Positions 53,483-63,679 of a stretch of 64,000 nt of DNA are shown here, one piece after another. The DNA is from Collybiopsis luxurians FD-317 M1 (taxonomy: Eukaryota > Basidiomycota > Agaricomycetes > Agaricales > Omphalotaceae). The stretch lies in contig KN834751.1 in NCBI GenBank assembly GCA_000827265.1, positions 767,877-831,876 on the forward strand, written 5' to 3'. The notes below the pieces were generated by a model. The model had not been told where the DNA came from and ran no database searches. It saw nothing but the letters and a program-made list of their open reading frames with translations. A program made the translations under genes and the position numbers. The stretch's first letter is position 1. Each line of letters starts with the position of its first letter.

Positions 53483-55383
53483 TACTGTACCGTTTTGTTC
53501 AATTCAACAGTCATACATCACATAGCTAAAAAGTGTCAAAAAAAATGTGCTTGTCACAAGTCACTGAGGGCTCTGTTGAATTGATTTTTCCATCTGATTT
53601 TTGCCTAAATTTGCACTTGCAGCGGCTCCCCTCGAAAGAGTGCTAGGAGTAACAACTAAAGTGCTGAAAACACTAAATGATCTGATGGTAGTTCAGGGTG
53701 AAGGTTATGAGTCTGGAATGAAATGAAGGAATTGTCCTTATGGGCATTTTGGTTTTTTTTCTCACAGTGCTTCTCATGGTCCTTGTTATATTGACATTTT
53801 TCCCCATATTTGGACATGTCACTGTCTTGTTATGCTTGTGACTTATGTGACTTTCTGCCCACCATCTTCATTGCCCATGCACCTTCTGCTCTTTCCTCAT
53901 TGTCCACATATCCCCACTCTTTTGCATCACAACTGTGTCTCTCATGTAACTTCCAAGTATCCTAGATCTTTGCTTCAGCCCCTTCTTTCTATCTGCCTCC
54001 AATCCTCCTCTTTGAAGCCAGCTTATCACATCTATGGTCGATATGGGAATGCGTGGTTCTTTTGAACTGATATTGCTCTTCAGATTGTCACCAGCATAGA
54101 CAAGTCAGGCAGCATGCTGATTTAGAGATCTTCTGCAGCTGGTATGATATCCAAACATTCAGTGGGATTTTTTTTGATGCGAATATACTGCCTTTAGGTA
54201 CTTCTAGCTGAGGACATTTGACCATATTTCACAACACACAACAATGATTACAACATACTGGTCAACAAACTCCCACTGAAACTTGGTATTTGGAGCAAAC
54301 AATCTTCATTTTGATTATGCCTGCACCCATTGGCCTCATATTCTCAGTCTTGGGTGGTATATTCCATATTGCATTGCTGATTTTTTTTTTGCTTTGCTGC
54401 TTCATTGATGGATAGACCAAACATGGTGACAAAAATGACTACAGCAACAGCTACTGCAGGGCCACCACCTGGCTGTATGACTAGACTGCATAAGCAATAC
54501 ATATCCTAGGATTGTGTGCTCCCTAAGCAGCTGGAAGATGCATGTAAAGGGTTTGAGCAATAGAGTATGCATATACTTTTTCAGAGGTTTCTCATTATCT
54601 CACATATGCTTTTTCAGAGATTGATGCATTGCTTGCTCTCTGACTCCATTTTTGCTCATGAATGAGCTCCTCACCCAATACCTACACACCCTGATACCTA
54701 CTGGTGGTGCAGCTTCAACTGATGATATGGATATAGCAAGCATGAACTTAGTGACTTCAAATTCAGGGAGAGTTTCCACTATAGTGTATTGCAGAAGTTA
54801 TTGATTTAGCAATGAACATACACTTGGTATGAACTGTAGAAGCCAACTTTTTAAGTTTTGCTGTCCACTTGAAGCTTTGTCTGGACTTCAATTGACTAAC
54901 TTACTGCTTTTATCTTTTCCTGCAGGTCATCTGAGTAGTGTCTACATTTATACCTGACTTATCATCTGATGTACCTTCTAGCCAAATTCTTGAGTGTCCA
55001 TGCTTCCATTGTGTTAGGTTTCCTTATTTCTATGGGGAATTGACAAATTGGGTAGCAACAGGATGGGAGATGGATGATACTGGCAATGACTGGAAGAATA
55101 GATTGTTCATTAACTTGAACAAAGGCATTACTTGTAGCGAATGTATTATGTACATTTTGCTGCTGTGTAATATATTGTTAGAATGGAATGATGATGTGAG
55201 TTCTCTGGACTCATACATGCCATGCGCAAAGCACAATGGCCCACAACCCACAAGTGAAGTCCTTCATCTGAATGACACAATTTCCAGGGTGTCACAGGTT
55301 GTACCTATCTATGTCAAAATCAAAATTTCATCAATGCAGTCACAGGTCACAACCCATGATGAATTGAATGAAATGGTACTGTA
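53483..55383. mobile_element. TIR element, about 1.9 kb, same end family
   Basis: The left end TACTGTACCGTTTTGTTCAA and the right end, read inward, TACAGTACCATTTCATTCAA match at about four fifths of positions. They are related to the ends of the 221-bp element just upstream. Mismatches are mostly C/T and G/A, as expected after CpG decay. Internal sequence shows no transposase frame, so it is non-autonomous or a decayed autonomous copy. Confidence 0.45.
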
Positions 55384-56698
55384 AATAATCCTAGTGTTTC
55401 ATTAGGCAGTAAATAAATTCAATAGCAGGATATACTTATTATGCATGGTGTTTGAGGATTTAGCAGTGATTTTCATGGCATTGACTTGCAGTAAGCAGCT
55501 AATTTCAGTGCCAAACTAATAAATGCATGAAGGATATGGTGGGTCTGCTAGCATTGATGTGCTAGGGGCAGTAGTTCCAGCAGCTGTTCACCATATTATA
55601 GATTTGAGTCTGTACTGGATGCTTGTAGAATGTTCTAGTAGTACATTCTATAGTATTAATCATCCATAGTTTACATTTACTCAGCCTACTTACAGTGGTA
55701 CTTGTTAGAACATTCTGGTAGCTATTGTAGGTAGTACAATCCTCAGGGATTACCCAGGCAGTTGTACATAAAGGTCTAACAATTGAATGCATAAGTATAC
55801 TGAATTACTTAAATCCACAACATACACCATTGGACTAACATTTGGCCACTATGACAATGAGTGCAGCATAGCAGATCTTACTCCAAGTCAGCTATCAACT
55901 TGAGCTTGTCATAACTCTTATTGTATTCATTTCCAATTGCAAAATTGTTAGCAGTTTTACATGATTACCTACTGGCATTGCCACAGAAATTGCGCAATTG
56001 CAGAATCAAGTGCCCAATAAAATCTGACCACAAGGATAATTACTTCCTTCTGTTCTGACCTCACAACAGATTAACTAGATAATGCTTTTTGATTGCCAAA
56101 TAAGTAAATCAAGTGCCAATTCCATGTCTAGAAAATTATCCAAATTGCATTCAGACACAACCTGAATAATACTACTATTGAACTGGCTGAGTGTCACCCA
56201 TTGTCACATAATATGGGTTGAACCTCTAATGAAACTCAGGTGCCATTTACTTGCAAGTTTATGGGCAATGATATTGGTGGCAGGCAACACCTTCAAAATG
56301 ATTGACAACTGGACACTTAATTTTCCTGCCAAATTGGCCATTTGTTTTGTTCTGTCAAATATTGCTCTAGCTAAAACTGTTGGGCACAGACTTTGAGAGA
56401 GGAAAGTAGTGAAAACTGATTGATCCAGATTGTACTAGAATATTGGCAAGCTTTCTGGACTTTCATTAATATCACAAAAGGAAAATTCCCACTAAAACTT
56501 ACATTACACTGGCCATAGCCTGGTCATGAGAATGGATTTCTATAGTGACAATTTGTGAGACCCTGGTGCACTATCATATGCCAGATGCCCCAGGATGCCT
56601 TCAGATACTACATTTCTTGCACCTCATCCCTTGCAGAGGGCATGTCTCATCCTTTTTAGATGTCCACAACTCATTGCACTTATACCTTTTCCAGCTTC

Positions 56699-58444
56699 AT
56701 CAGAAAAAACACTTTTTTCCCAGGCAAATACAGGAAGTCTGAGGACACCCGGGGAATTGGCCAAATCCTGGGGACCCTCAGGCACTTTCAGGCACTACAA
56801 GTTGCTTAGGTTGCTTAGGCTTACCAGGTTTTGGGCCAATTCCTAGGTTCCCTGAAAGATGTTTGAAAATAAGCTGAGAGTCACTGAGGGTTCCCTAGGG
56901 CTCCCTGGGGCTCCCTGAGGATCCTAGGAGCAGAAATATTCTAAATGCTACAAATTATACAAAATTACATTGCAAATATATTGTCATGCATTATTCTTGT
57001 CTAAATACACAACCAGAACATTTATCTGGTGAGAATTATACAGAGATTTTCACTTTTTTCATAGATCACATGATGAGCTCACTGTGAACTGTCTACAGTC
57101 AAAAAAATTTTCCCATAGTCAAAACATACACTATATTATGATAACTTATTGTATATATACTATGTACATATGTATAGGCTTTGTACAAATATACTGTACT
57201 AAAGTATGTTAAGTATACAGAGCTTACTTTAGTATAATAAACTGTACTTAATGTATGATAACTAACTAGTATTAATCAGGAAAAGCACCTTAAGCCCAGG
57301 CAAATACAGGAAGCCTGAGGGTGGCCAGGAAAATGGCCAAATCCTAGGATCCCTCAGGCACTCTCAGGTACTTCAAGTTGCTTAGGTTGCTTAGGCTTCC
57401 CAGGTTTTGGGCCAATTTCTAGGCTCCCTGGAAGATGTTTGAAAATAACCTGAGAGTCCCTGAGGGCTTCCTGGGGCTCCCTGAGGATCCCAGAAGCAGA
57501 AATATTCTAAATGCTACAAATCATGCAAAATTACATTGCAAATATACAGTTATGCATTATTCTTGTGTAAATGCACATTTATTTAGTGAGAATTATGCAG
57601 AGGTTTTCACTTTTTTCATGGATCACATGATGAGCTCACCATGAACTGTCTACAATCAAAAAATTATCCCATGGTCCAAATATGCACAATATTATTATAA
57701 CTTATTATAATAACTGACTAGTAAAACTGAAGTAATAGGTAACAATGAACCATTACAGCTAATAAAATACAATACTACAGTACATTAAAGGCAATACAAG
57801 AGTAGGATATACAGAGTAGAATAAGTAGATGAACAGATGAAAGTATATTTTATTATTTCACATTTATATATTGAAGCCTCAGGACACCTGAAAGATACCC
57901 AGGGATCTTCAGGGCAGCCTCAGGGATTCTCAGAGATCCCCAGGGACTCTCAGGCTCCACAGGATTTGGGGGTGTCCCTTGGCATCCTGGGCAGCCTATG
58001 TAGCCTAGAACTCCTGAGAAGCCTTAAACTGCCTGAGGACAGCCCATAACAATCCATATGTGCCTAGGCTATAGGGCCTTTTTCCTGATTAGTAAAACTG
58101 AAGAAATAGGTGGCAATATACCATTACAGCTATATTATAAAATACAATACTACAGTATATTAAAAGCAATACAAGAGTAGGATATATAGAGTAGAGTAAG
58201 TGTAAGGACAGATGAAAGAATATTTTATTATTTCACATTTATATGTTGAAGCCTCAGGATCTTTAGGGCTGCCTCAGGGATCCTCAGGGATCCTCAGGGA
58301 CTCTCCAGCTCCACAGGATTTGGAAGGTGTCCCTTGGCATCCTGGGCAGCCTATGTAGCCCAGGACTCCTGAGAAGCCTTAAACTGCCTGAGAATAACCT
58401 ATAACAACCCATATGTGCCTAGGCTATAGGGCCTTTTTCCTGAT
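56699..58444. mobile_element. TIR element (ATCAGGAAAAA ends) interrupted by a second copy
   Basis: Both outer ends carry the inverted motif ATCAG(G)AAAAA: forward at 56699 and reverse at 58444. The left half (56699-57271) is repeated at 57272-57711, and the right half (58091-58444) repeats 57720-58089. The arrangement left-[left-right]-right means a relative inserted into the middle of this element. The inner copy is described separately. Confidence 0.65.
57272..58089. mobile_element. Inner nested TIR element, about 818 bp
   Basis: Begins with TTAATCAGGAAAA and ends with TTTTTCCTGAT, inverted relative to each other. It is flanked by TAGTA on both sides (57267-57271 and 58090-58094); the 8-bp flanks are TAGTATTA and TAGTAAAA. 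Removing it joins the outer halves into ACTAACTAGTAAAACTGAAG, which is the same as the internal sequence of the inner copy (GACTAGTAAAACTGAAG). This supports a real insertion with target duplication. It has no coding capacity and is CCTCAGG/CCCTGAGG-rich inside. Confidence 0.7.
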
Positions 58445-58773
58445 GTTTGGGCACAAGTAACTTAAAGTACCATAATTATCTTATGTAACTCTTCTAGTTG
58501 TAACTTGTAAATAGCACTGGTCTAACCTATCTGCTTATCATGATCATTTTTACTGCATAGTAGATATTAAATTTGCAAGAGTTTGTATTGCATCACACTA
58601 AACTTGCACTAACAATCAATGATATGTTATGCTACAGTCCATTTACTGTTAAGTCTTATGATTTGTATGAAATTCTCTGAATAATTTATCGCTTCAGAAG
58701 GTTTGAATCAGAATCAATTTTTGATGTTAGGAGAATTGTAGGAGAGTAGCCTTCAGTCATGACTCATTAATGC

Positions 58774-59205
58774 TAGACATGGGCCCAAGTGTTTTTGTGA
58801 GTGTGACCATTAAGTTTAAGCTTGTTTATTGAATAGCCATTGAATTCCTGGTCAAAATGAGTATACTTAAATAGTATGGGATTTCATTGAAAACCCATTG
58901 CACTACAGTCCTATCAATTCTGATCACTTTTTGATTATTGCTCCTACCAAAATGGGCTAATTTAAAGTAATCACAAGTTATTTTTTTAATAAGTGCACTC
59001 CCAAATAATGACTTATGGTTTAAATGCTGGTTGCTGTACATGGAGGAGTGATCAAAAAATGGTCAAAGCTTAATGAAACTCTAGGTCAATGAGTTTTTGA
59101 CTAAACTCCAGCTATCTATACTCATTCTGACCAGAATTTCAATGGCTGTTCAATTAACAAGCTCAAACATGGTTGCACTTGCAAAAACACTTGGGCCCAT
59201 CTCTA
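58774..59205. mobile_element. TIR element, about 432 bp, long inverted ends
   Basis: The ends are inverted repeats of about 80 bp with moderate divergence. The left reads TAGACATGGGCCCAAGTG and the right, read inward, TAGAGATGGGCCCAAGTG. The similarity continues through GTTTTTG, then CTTGTT, ATTGAA and AGCCATTGAA to GAGTATA. The interior is short and non-coding. The start TAGAGATGGGC resembles hAT-type ends. No clear target duplication was seen. Confidence 0.72.
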
Positions 59206-59229
59206 CAAGTCATCATCTATCAGTATTGC

Positions 59230-60565
59230 CACAGTTTTGTCCACAAATCTAGTACTGGACCAGGTTTGAACCTGAACTGAACCTTGAGGTGCAGTTCCAG
59301 GTTCAGTGGGGCTCTGAACCTGCTGAACCTGTGAACCTATAGCTGCTGAAAAGATAAAAATAGGTAAGAATAAGCCAGTTCACCAAGGCAAGATTTATAG
59401 CTGTACCATCAAATCTTTCCTCCCATCAAGTTTGGCCAGATTTTTAAGGACAAACTGCCATCACATGAATGGCAACACTAAGCACTATAGGTGCTTATGA
59501 CATTCACACTGAAATTGGAAAAAAAAAAATTCCACTCAGCAAAATAGAGCAGCAGGTGATAAACATCCAGTTGGCTTACTGAATCTTTGTTTTTCAATAG
59601 GCCATTCCACTGGGAAAACTTTTTTTCCACTATTGACATGATAGTATAAGGTTAATTGTGCCAGTAACACATGCTGTTGACAGCAGAACATACAAATGGC
59701 AATTAAATGATGGAGCATCTTCAAGTGAGCATATGTGGAGAGAAAAAGTACATACTTCAAAACTATCTACAGTAGTAATTTTATACAAATTGTGCAATTA
59801 GGGATCCACACTGTAACTGTATATGGTTACAGCCATAAAAAATATGGTCAAATACAGTCATTTTTGTACTGTAACCATAACCATAAAAAGAATTGGAAAG
59901 GCTGTTACAGTACAATATGGGTATTTTTACAGGTATATGGCCATATTTACAGTCATATATTTTGAAAGGGCAATTTAGACTTTCCAAAAGACATTGAAGC
60001 TGTTATGAATATCTTTTGCAAAGTAGATCCTTTATAAATTTTCTTGCTCTGGTGATTAGCATGTTAGGCTGCCAAAAGAGGTATGCTGAGCCATGTCAGA
60101 TGCACTTAGTCCCTCAACTGCAATGTCAGTTTACCATCTTTGTTACTGATTTGTTACTGATTTGTTGTTAATATGAGAAATGCACTGAAAATGTGCTCTG
60201 GGTCTCACTCTTGTCAGACCAAACTAGGGCAAAAATGTGCCATGCATGTTGTTTTTTTGGGTGAAAATTATGGTCCATATAGACACCATATATGGCCGTA
60301 TTTTTACAGTTGTAAACCATATAACCTCTGACTGTAACTGTAACTGTAAACTTGGACTGCAAGAGCAATATGGTACACTATACAGGTCCCATACAGCTGT
60401 AACCATAAGCTGTAATATACAGTTACAGTGTGGATCCCTAGCAATCAGTGATTGAACTCAGTTCAAACCTGGTGCACCTCTGAACCAAACCTGAGGTTTA
60501 GGTTTGAGGTTCAGCAAAAATAGCAGGTTCATGGACTGAACTGAACTGCGGCAACACTGTCACCT
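59230..60565. mobile_element. Possible outer element enclosing the 642-bp TIR element
   Basis: The left flank has ATTGCCACAGTT and repeated GAACCTGAAC-type motifs. The right flank, read inward, has GTTGCCGCAGTTCAGTTCAG and GAACC motifs. The two sides look like decayed inverted ends of a larger element into which the 59799-60440 element inserted. The alignment is weak away from the tips. Confidence 0.35.
59799..60440. mobile_element. MITE-like TIR element, 642 bp, with 5-bp target duplication
   Basis: Left end TAGGGATCCACACTGTAACT, right end the exact inverse over the first 20 bases (AGTTACAGTGTGGATCCCTA). It is flanked directly by GCAAT on both sides (59794-59798 and 60441-60445). The interior has many short ACTGTAAC and ACCATA motifs in both directions, giving strong secondary structure, and no transposase. 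A non-autonomous DNA transposon is the best reading. Confidence 0.8.
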
Positions 60566-61282
60566 ATCAATCTTCTAGTATCCTAATCCCTTGAATGTTG
60601 GTAAGCTATTGCAGCAGCTGGAAGTAATAGAGTGAGGAAAAAGTTTCATAGGAAAGTTGAGTCATTTGATTATGCTTCACACAATAGAACATCAATATAT
60701 TGAACACAGTATTTCCATAAGACAAAATGAGTAACACAAAATCTGTTTCAAAACTATCTTATTTGAAAGAAACCAAATGAAGAAAAAAGAACAAGGGGAT
60801 GGAATGAGAGAATTAGGGTGATTCATCCTACCTTTGAATTACACTCTGCATATTGAACACAAACACAAAATAGCTCTTATAGCTGTACTATGTTTCAACA
60901 CCTGCAAACCTGAGAAAAGCTTAATGAGGCCTGAGTGAAATTGAAGATTTTGTTACTTTGCTAGTACAAAAGCTTCTAGACAATCCTTTGATAAGCAGCC
61001 ATCAAACTTATATAAGTTATAACAGTGCAGGTAATAAAGGACATTGGTTTGAAATTTTTCATTTATGTTAGAGCTTCTTGGAAACTCCTCAAAGGATCAT
61101 CTGACTGGCACAAGCAATTATAAAATGTTTCCAGCCTGATTGGAAATCAGATGACCATTAGGCAATCTCAATTCTTACACAGAACAAAGAAAAAAAAAAT
61201 AAAGGAAAAAGAAAGGAACAGAATATAAGAAAAAAGAGCATCTTTGAAAAAGCCTACTTAGAGCAGGAACCTTAAGCCTTAG
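60566..61282. other. AT-rich region downstream of HET gene
   Basis: No gene seen. A-rich runs near 61190. It contains the 3' flank of the minus-strand HET-domain gene. Confidence 0.45.
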
Positions 61283-62875
61283 TTATAGTCTGTATGTTGA
61301 GAGCAAAGATTGTTTCTTGAGAGAAGAAGAGAAAGGCTTTACATCAATTTCCACCTTGTAATAAGCAGTGAAATCAGATTCCTCTGACATTTGTCTTCTA
61401 GCTATCACTGTTACAATGTACCTTTTGACAACTTTCTGAATGTGACTAGTTGCAGAATGCATCAAATGCAATTCATTCTGAGACTCAGATACTATACTAT
61501 TTCTGATATCCACACCAACCCTTGGATCAGGGTCAAATGCCTGAATAAGCACTGAAAATAATGCCATTCTAGAACCATCTTTTTGTTTTTGGCCAACAAC
61601 CACTTGAGCAGGAAGATGCCCATTCCTTGATAGTGGAATTACATATTCAGTTGATTTCACAGTATCTCCATCATTCTTCCAGATTACAACAGAGTTTGAG
61701 GAAGTAGATGAAAGATAAACCCTATATGCTATGTTCTGCTTGTAAGCATGTAAGCTGTGAAGGTTTTGACTCTTTTCTTGACTAGTCCAACTTCTGGAAC
61801 TCTTAATATACATTTCTCTTTCATGTGTTGGTAATGGTAGGAATGGTCCTTTCAGTAGCTCATAAGGCCTGATTCTTTCATAATGTGTAGCAAATCTACT
61901 AAGATAAACTCCAAGTAGTTTATCATTTTGAGCACAGCCTAAAAGTCCTACCATCTCTCCATTTTTCTCATCTGAGCAATTAAGATAAACATGCAAGCCA
62001 TGATTTGTTACTCTGAATGGCTTTTGAATTTGATAAGTAGAATCAACTACAATATCTCCAGAGTTCTGAAATGCCTTAGGCGTTGCGGCAAGAAGTCCTT
62101 TAGCCAAATTAGGCTCTGCAGTCCAAGCAAAAATAGTCTGGTCATTAGACTGTTGAATGATTTTTGCTTGCAAGCGCATAAATGCTTCTTGTCCTCCTTC
62201 CCCATATATAATTGGCATATTGACACCAAAAATTCCCATCAAGCAGTATGCCATGTCTTCATCTAAAGTAGTTTCCCTATGTGCGGCCCAAGACATGCGC
62301 TGTGCTATGCTAAATTTCTCAAGTGAGCATTTGTTGCTCAGAGCATCAAATGGTATGCCTGTGATGGTTGCTATAATATTGCCAAGACTAATCTTTGTTC
62401 CAATCTTTTCCCAACTGCAATCATAAAATATAACAGAGCTGGGTGCTAGCAATTCAAGCAGAGTCCAGCCACGAGTAAACCATTTGCATTTTGCTAGTTG
62501 GAAACCATTGAACTTATTGACAGGATCAATGCCAATGTCATTCAGATAAACAAGACACAAGGATGAGTCTTGATAATATCTGAACATTTCATTGAGTCCT
62601 GAAGAAAGTCCCGAAATGCTTGTTCGGTCAATGCACCAAAGATCTATCCAGATATAACTGAACCCTAATTCTCTGGCCTGCTCACAAGAGGCTTTCACTT
62701 TGTGATAGCCGGCTCGTTGAGCAGGGAGAATGTTTAGGTCAAATGCAGCAGCACCGAATAGTTCTGGGCTAGACTTCTCCTTCTCATCCCAGGTATGTGA
62801 CAAAATAGCATAACGGGGAGGATCGTTCTTGAAGTCTTGGCATTCAAAGTTCAATGTTGAGATGAGACGAATCAT
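61283..62875 (-). CDS. HET-domain protein (vegetative-incompatibility HET-E/NWD2-like N-terminus)
   Basis: Single exon, 530 aa, ATG at 62875. The HET-type N-terminal half is clear: PPRYAILSHTWDEKE (about 19-33), CEQARELGFSYIWIDLWCID (about 63-82), LNEMFRYYQDSSLCLVYLND, WFTRGWTLLELLAPSSVIFY, RMSWAAHRETTLDEDMAYCL and MGIFGVNMPIIYGEGGQEAF. HET proteins trigger death of fused cells that differ genetically. The mushroom HET-E-like proteins usually continue into NACHT and WD40 parts, which are absent here. The C-terminal 250 residues are of a type often seen in short HET proteins, without a named domain. The usual VD-CCID core is IDLWCIDRTS here, a deviation at the conserved first Cys. The gene is intact although it lies in the CpG-poor region and is AT-rich in codon use. 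Confidence 0.88.
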   Translation of the reverse strand: MIRLISTLNFECQDFKNDPPRYAILSHTWDEKEKSSPELFGAAAFDLNILPAQRAGYHKVKASCEQARELGFSYIWIDLWCIDRTSISGLSSGLNEMFRYYQDSSLCLVYLNDIGIDPVNKFNGFQLAKCKWFTRGWTLLELLAPSSVIFYDCSWEKIGTKISLGNIIATITGIPFDALSNKCSLEKFSIAQRMSWAAHRETTLDEDMAYCLMGIFGVNMPIIYGEGGQEAFMRLQAKIIQQSNDQTIFAWTAEPNLAKGLLAATPKAFQNSGDIVVDSTYQIQKPFRVTNHGLHVYLNCSDEKNGEMVGLLGCAQNDKLLGVYLSRFATHYERIRPYELLKGPFLPLPTHEREMYIKSSRSWTSQEKSQNLHSLHAYKQNIAYRVYLSSTSSNSVVIWKNDGDTVKSTEYVIPLSRNGHLPAQVVVGQKQKDGSRMALFSVLIQAFDPDPRVGVDIRNSIVSESQNELHLMHSATSHIQKVVKRYIVTVIARRQMSEESDFTAYYKVEIDVKPFSSSLKKQSLLSTYRL

Positions 62876-63679
62876 AATGTTCTTTCAAGAAAAACACTGG
62901 TTTTGATTCCAAAATTCAAACTTGATCAATGAGCTCGAGCTCACCAACAAGCAGATTCTCAGTTATTTTGAAGATGTGTTACTTGCAGCTTCTCAGCTTT
63001 TAAACTAAGAGACAATCATATGGATCAGAGATTATCATTTATTACCGCAACATTTTTTACTTACTGTGCGAAATTCAGCAGCAAGTCAAACCGTACAACT
63101 CTTTAACTGTGAGCAGTTACAGAGGGTAATGAGAAGTGTGGGAAACAACCTCAAGATTCTGAATGTTCATTTTAAGTGCGCTGTGTCAGTCGATATGGCA
63201 GTGGGCATGATGATCTGATAAGAATGGCACTAATACCGCCAGAACCTCCATGAATTAAGTTGTCCTCAATATAAAAGCTGCCATGGTAATAGCGGTAACA
63301 GTATAATCAACAGCTGGGGTTCGTCCGACGTTGAATTACGAGCCAGATTCTATACCATCGTTATCGGAGGCAGAGGACTCCCTGAGAGTATATATCACGA
63401 TTTAACATACTCAGGAAGCTTACTGGAGGGACAGAGCCAGATCGATGCGAACACGCCATAGGTACCCGAGGTGGACTAGTTCAAATGTTCAAATCCGGTT
63501 ATATGAAAGATCATATCGGGTAAACTTTGTACCATGTGTCGGAAATTTGATTTCGCGCCTATAATCGCCTCGTGATTATGATTAGATTATAAGCCGATTT
63601 CAACCCGATTAGAACCGATTATAGACGCCCGTCACCTACCGCTCCCCCACGCTGCTTCTGTCTTGTACACTGTTTCTCG
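62876..63679. other. Intergenic region before the second transposon gene
   Basis: The HET promoter side is AT-rich; from about 63.2 kb composition returns to normal. Around 63545-63625 there are repeated CGATTATA-like motifs (TATAATCG, GATTATAAG, CGATTATAG), which could be subterminal repeats of the element that starts at 63680. Confidence 0.45.

Larger units (their letters stand above)
52469..56690. other. AT-rich, CpG-poor repeat region
   Basis: No supported gene. Contains two TIR-bounded elements sharing one end family (52997-53217 and 53483-55383) and much unassigned AT-rich sequence. A 148-codon frame at 54938-55384 lies inside the second element, without a recognisable domain; it may be a remnant. 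CpG dinucleotides are almost absent here. Confidence 0.55.

Noticed and set aside
54938..55384. 148-codon frame in the AT-rich region
   Set aside because: Lies inside a TIR element, low-complexity AT-driven composition, no domain; kept only as a possible remnant within the element.
56699..58444. CRISPR-like or tandem-gene interpretation of the repeats
   Set aside because: Repeat units are hundreds of bases with no regular spacers and carry inverted termini, so they are nested DNA elements.
60040..60120. tRNA-like string (TGGTGATTAGC...) in the 642-bp element
   Set aside because: Has an A-box-like match only; no B box or cloverleaf.
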